Below are positions 59,401 through 64,000 of a DNA stretch of 64,000 nt, in pieces. The position numbers and the translations under genes were made by a program. The notes under the pieces were generated by a model, which ran no database searches, was not told the DNA's origin, and saw only the letters and a list, made by a program, of their open reading frames with translations. Source of the stretch: Varroa destructor (lineage: Eukaryota > Arthropoda > Arachnida > Mesostigmata > Varroidae); contig NW_019211458.1 of the NCBI RefSeq assembly GCF_002443255.2, forward strand, positions 41,420,365 through 41,484,364, given 5' to 3'. The stretch's first letter is position 1; every line of letters starts with the position of its first letter.

Positions 59401-61118
59401 AGGAATAAATGCCATTAAGAGCTATTGCCTTTTAGGGCATGGGACATGCAAACATACCACGACGAAAAGAAGCAGCATGGAGGCAGTTAGGGGCAGCTGT
59501 TGATTATCCTGAACGTAAAAGATATTTAGAAGGTGTGACAATGAGACAAGAAAATGAATGTATTAAGAAAGAACTATTGATTCCTAAACAGTGCAATTAG
59601 TAGCCATGCAGGTCGGTTACTACTTTATTAAGTGGCCTCTGGTTAAGGCTTAAAGTACTTTCATGGCCTCCTCGCTGACGCCGGATCGTCGTCTTAAGCT
59701 CCTTTATCGATCCCTTTCGGAACATCTAGTCTGAAAACGTCGTAGTGAGGCAGGTTTTATGGAACAAGATGGGCCAAAGGATATAGTATCTATTAAACTT
59801 GAAGGGTACGCGGTAGTCTTAGTCCGAATCCCAGCGTGCGCACACACCGTTTCCTGCTGGGAGCTAGCCGTCTGATGGAATGTGTGAAGACGCTACCAAA
59901 GCTAAAATTCGTAACGGTTAGACTTTAGTTTCCACAGGACTAGTCCTACGGTGGATGACTGAAGTACCGCTGGCGTACTCCGCGCGATTCTCGGTGCGAA
60001 CTCGTTTAGACAGCCAAAGACAATTTGAGCTCTTTTCTGGTATAGCAGATATAGCAGATTCTTTGACATTTTCTAAATATATAAATTCGTTTACGAAGCG
60101 CCAACTGCGATCTAAAACGATGCGCTGCGGTTTTAAAACAACTTGCAATGGAGTATTATTCCTAGTTTTCTATACTATAGAGGTTTTAACATGGCGATGT
60201 CGCTTTCATGTGCCTACCGAACGCTTCTGGCTTTTGCAATTGTTTCCTTCAACTTGATACAATTTAACCCCTAAATAATTCTTTAGGAATCGGCTCTGTG
60301 TGGATAAGAGGGGTAGTCGAGGAACGCAGGGAACTTTTAGATCATACGACAAATATTTGCCGTAAAATATTTTTGTCGGGTGTCACGATCGACGCAAAAT
60401 ATCTATACAAAAGTACGCGTACGCATCGGTTAAGTAGTCTATAGGATATGAATCGAATAACGAAACATATATCTTGTTGCGAGAGGCTTCGCGCCATAAA
60501 CAATAATAACACACTCATTTATATATATTTTTTTAAAATTTGTATTGCTTAGATTCAAACTAATACCAACCAGCTTAATATCGCGGTGTCTACCATAAAC
60601 TCAAACCTTGCTCCTGCATTATCCCTCTATTAAAATATATTTTCTGAAAAAGTGACGATTAGTATCATGTCCTAGCCAAATGCAACTATGCTAAAGTAGT
60701 AATGATAAATCTTTGCTCACGTAGATGTGTCTGGGATGACCCACAGATGTTCCAGGCTAACCAGTCAAAAAGAAGACAAGAAACCAACTGCATATAAGAG
60801 AGAGACAATCCAGAGACATACTAGCATGTGATAAATTATATTTATTGTTATTTTGATTTATAATGTTGTTTTGCATAGACTCGTCATAGGGTGTAGTTTA
60901 CTTTTTTTTTTTCCATTCTAACAGGTTCACGATGACTCCGGTCTCCCCACGATGCAGAAACAAGTTTTTATGCCTTGTCAATAATAATATATATTTCTTA
61001 TGGGAATCAACGTTATTCCCGATGAATATGTCAATATCCGGTTACCTACATAGAAGGCTGTACAATTGTTTTTTTCGGAAGGACAACGAGCACTTCAAGA
61101 GAACAAGATCATGACGTA
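59401..61118. other. Stretch without a recognised gene
   Basis: A 9-bp tandem duplication lies at 60041-60058 within plus frame 59955-60257 (100 codons, no motif). An antisense frame (59918-60148) overlaps. Nothing else is seen. Confidence 0.5.
60041..60058. repeat. 9-bp tandem duplication
   Basis: TATAGCAGA occurs twice in tandem. Its length is a multiple of three, so it keeps the surrounding open frame. Confidence 0.9.
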
Positions 61119-61328
61119 GTGGTTTCGCTTGACATGGTCTTTCCCGAGACCAATATGGATCGCCTTTTTCTAAACGCTCAACAAACGTTTACGCCTTCTC
61201 TGGGAGCCCTTAACGGATTATTCTATTCTACAAGGGATGCTGCCGCATTTGCGCAATTGCAGAAATCGAGTAAAAGCCTTTTTTTTAGATGTCTGTCAGC
61301 TAGTAAACAATTGTATTTGATCGTATAG
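61119..61328 (+). CDS. 69-codon ORF (candidate exon)
   Basis: The open frame starts at 61119 with a near-cognate codon. The first ATG begins MVFPETNMDRLFLNAQQTF and continues SLGALNGLFYSTRDAAAFAQ, an amphipathic, protein-like composition. The last third (KSSKSLFFRCLSAS) is less so. There is no signal peptide and no known motif. Confidence 0.12.
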   Translation: MVSLDMVFPETNMDRLFLNAQQTFTPSLGALNGLFYSTRDAAAFAQLQKSSKSLFFRCLSASKQLYLIV

Positions 61329-63433
61329 CGGAGTCGCTATGCGTCCTATCGCAAATGAAATACGAATTTTTACTGTAGACAGGTGGAATCAGGGGTATTC
61401 TGCATATCCAGATTGAGTCCTACGGAGATTGATAAGTTACGACCTTTTTACTCAATGGCGACGTACATTAACTCGATTACCATAAACGACCAGCCGGGTT
61501 ATACTATATATTGTAATTACAAATTGATTTTATACCAAGTTACATCGTAGTCTCCAGACAGTATAAGAGAGCGGTACATTATTAAGTACAAGTTTATCGA
61601 TACGGAAGTTTTGGTTTAATATTCATTTCAGGCACGACGAGAGGCAAGCTAATGCGGCTCACGCAAGAAAATCGTTAAAGTACCATGTTGACATGACCGG
61701 CGCTTATAGCGCGAGACGAAATCGTATATCCAACCAAGACAATTACTAAAAAACAGAAGATTACTATTCCAGTCCTGCACTACATCACCGGTGCTAAGAG
61801 TCCTATTTTACATAATCCTAACTCCCGTCAGTGGCCTAAATGTTGTTCACATCGGCTGTTGTCTGTTTTAACGATGACAGCGCAAGCGTTAAGTGCAGTC
61901 GGATGTGCGTCTATTTTCCGAACAAGAACCATTCAATATCTGAGGAACTCTCGAATATCTGAACTAATATAACGTGGATTTTCGATAGGCTATATCACCT
62001 TTCAGGGAAACGGTAAGCGAATCTTTATGTAAATATACAAGATGTACGAAATATAATGCAAAGCGAGAAAATCGAAAAATTATGGACTATACCAGATGAA
62101 AATGCTTCTTCTGTAAAGCACAGCTTTACCTGGGGTCCATTATTAACATCCACAAGGACTGTCATTGGCAATGAAATTGAAAACTTACTGATTTCAGGTT
62201 CGCTGGTTTAGGCTGTGAGATATAAGCTTCTATAGAGCTGGGTCGGGTGCTATGTCGATGCTAGCTTGAATACATACACCTACACAGAAATCGACATTTT
62301 ACGCGCCCAGTTAATGTTACGTTATGCGTTCCGGGGGCAATTTTCCGGCGCTGTTTCTGGGAGCTGATATCACAGCCAAAAAAAAATTGCATCCAAATGT
62401 CTTTGTTCGAGCAGAAATATTCGTTAGAGGTGTGAACTAGAGGAGTGAGCGTAAGCTTTCAAGGACTACGTACGACTAAATGTGTGATACGTCTAGACAC
62501 TGCATTCTACATTATTAGAAAAACCTGGTTCAATCTGAGAGCGTTCGCTTTCATCTGCCCGAAACATCTGTAAGCATTAATTGTAATCGTATAAAGCATT
62601 TCTACTGATTGTATTATAGCCATACAATGCATGTATTTCTTTGTCAGTCAGATTCCTCAAAAGTCAAGACGACTAGTCTGAACTAAAAGTTCTCTGGGTA
62701 CGTTTAGGACGAGGTTCAGAAGCGATTTCTCAGCCGTCGTCAAAGTACTCTGAGATGCATTGTTCCTTTTAAACGCATGATCTTTTTGGGGGACCTTTTA
62801 AGCCATTCCTTTTTTTCATCAGGGGGTTTTGTTCGACTCCAAACGTCATTTTCGCCCGCCGTTTTCCTCTTGCACAAATATTCTACAAAAAATAATCACG
62901 TGGTACGTGCCGCTTCCTTAGGCGCTATGGCTAAACTGAAAGACACGCGGCCCCTCACGTCACTAACGCAAACATGATATAGGCCGACCTCATTCACCTA
63001 TATACAGGTACAAGGTAAAACCAGTTTAAAGGTTAGGAGTAGGCCGATGGTAGCTCCGTGATGTAGTGCCCTACAGGAACGTATGGATTATGTCTGTTTT
63101 TTTTTTTGTTTGAGGTATGTATTTGAGCTTGCCTGGAATACACCATCATGGTACAATTGCGGACTAAACATAAAACAAGGTTTCCTAGAAAAGTTCATCT
63201 ATACAACAAACCTGAAACGTCACCACTTACTGCAGACGCGATTACTAGTTTCCACATAACGGTTGTGCGATAATACACATGTCACAATTGAGAACATTGG
63301 AATAATAACAAAATACCTAAAGGTAAGATCTAAAGCAATATCACGTATGTTTAGAGATGTGTTTATTAAATATTCTCGCTAAGAGCTCACTTGAAACGAA
63401 AGGCGAATATATCCGCAAAAAAATGAGAACTTT
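61329..63433. other. Stretch without a recognised gene
   Basis: AATATCTGA occurs twice near 61935-61960. One 66-codon plus frame (62777-62977) has no motif. Nothing else is seen. Confidence 0.55.
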
Positions 63434-63715
63434 ATGAAACAATTTCAGCTGATTTTACCAGCTGGATATGAAGAGAGCTCTTTGGAACCAACTTCACTTT
63501 TTTCTCAGCAATCGAAAGCTCCCTTAGCGGCACTGCCTGTCGGAGGTACTGCTTTCCCGCTCGTATCAAAAGGCCAGTTTTTTATAGACCTGAGATACTA
63601 TAGTTTTGTTGATATTTTTACTGTAAAGATACAAAACAAGGCATGCATGTTTCTAAATTGCGTATTTATCCTACGGCCGAAAATGCACTTTTGCCCTAAG
63701 GAGAGCTTTAGATAA
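63434..63715 (+). CDS. 93-codon ORF (candidate)
   Basis: ATG at 63434 opens MKQFQLILPAGYEESSLEPT, then a Ser/Gln/Leu/Pro-rich part (LFSQQSKAPLAALPVGG), and a hydrophobic, aromatic C-terminal third. No motif or signal peptide. The antisense frame 63598-63891 (97 codons) is F/I/Y-rich as expected of AT-rich DNA. The length is within chance expectation. Confidence 0.12.
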   Translation: MKQFQLILPAGYEESSLEPTSLFSQQSKAPLAALPVGGTAFPLVSKGQFFIDLRYYSFVDIFTVKIQNKACMFLNCVFILRPKMHFCPKESFR

Positions 63716-64000
63716 GTAAATACTTCAATAATCAAAAAGCACCTTGTTAATTGGGGGGAAATTTTGTTTGTAAATAGAAAATATATGTCGGTCACAAAGC
63801 TGATCAAGTACACAATCTGTATAAATATTCTCTTGTAAACATACAGCATTTTTCTGATCACCCTGTGCATGCATTCGGGCAGTAGGTACAAACATAGTAT
63901 TAGAATTTGCGCTTAGGGCAAACCACTTTGAACGTATAGTATCTTATGTATTTATTTCAGCTATTTCAAGCTGAAATAGTTTGATTCGATTTTTCTTTAG
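63716..64000. other. Window end, contains two overlapping hairpins
   Basis: No gene is seen. The only structure is the hairpin pair listed at 63954-63979. Confidence 0.5.
63954..63979. repeat. Two mutually exclusive perfect hairpins
   Basis: ATTTCAGCT (63954-63962) pairs with AGCTGAAAT (63969-63977). Alternatively, CTATTTCA (63961-63968) pairs with TGAAATAG (63972-63979). The two stems share the right arm, so only one can form. Confidence 0.9.

Noticed and set aside
1..64000. CRISPR arrays, rRNA operons, TTAGG telomeric arrays, complete transposons and bacterial operons
   Set aside because: None was found by eye: no regularly spaced repeats of 25-40 bp, no rRNA-like conserved blocks, no telomeric arrays, no transposase or reverse-transcriptase motifs in any long frame.

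Overview
The window looks like non-coding nuclear DNA from a eukaryote, most likely an invertebrate. It is AT-rich with many pure (TA)n tracts. It carries one 100-base run of N, the usual scaffold-join placeholder. It has no operon-like packing of genes. No gene can be named with confidence. By my rough estimate (stop codons about 5-6% of codons), one or two open frames of about 150 codons are expected by chance in six frames of 64 kb, and that is about what is seen. Every coding call below is therefore a candidate with low confidence. No tRNA, rRNA, CRISPR array, complete transposon or telomeric repeat was recognised.

Layout. Bases 1-9.4 kb are AT-rich desert with two overlapping small frames at 3.9-4.1 kb. 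GC-richer, strand-skewed islands of about 0.4-1.8 kb hold most of the longer or more protein-like frames: 9.48-10.3, 13.16-13.74, 16.16-16.59, 17.15-17.6, 24.7-26.5, 42.8-43.6 and 57.9-59.4 kb. The stretches between them are AT-rich and featureless apart from microsatellites, small tandem duplications and perfect hairpins. The assembly gap is at 14954-15053. The densest structured-DNA region is 55.59-55.93 kb: a perfect 17-bp inverted repeat lies close to a nested imperfect hairpin.

Best leads, all unproven: (1) a plus-strand frame at 9912-10235 with a BH3-like motif of the Bcl-2 family; (2) a 137-codon frame at 16170-16583 that locally resembles the bacterial BrnT toxin family; (3) a BTB-like fragment near 46.2 kb; (4) two short, phase-compatible exons at 31243-31320 and 31640-31674; (5) a minus-strand exon-like segment at 20958-21048 with strong signals at both ends; (6) small secreted or Cys-rich frames at 3900-4080, 21501-21641 and 39943-40218; (7) the hairpin cluster near 55.6 kb. 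No set of genes here can be said to work together. RNA-seq and protein searches of the islands would decide most of this.
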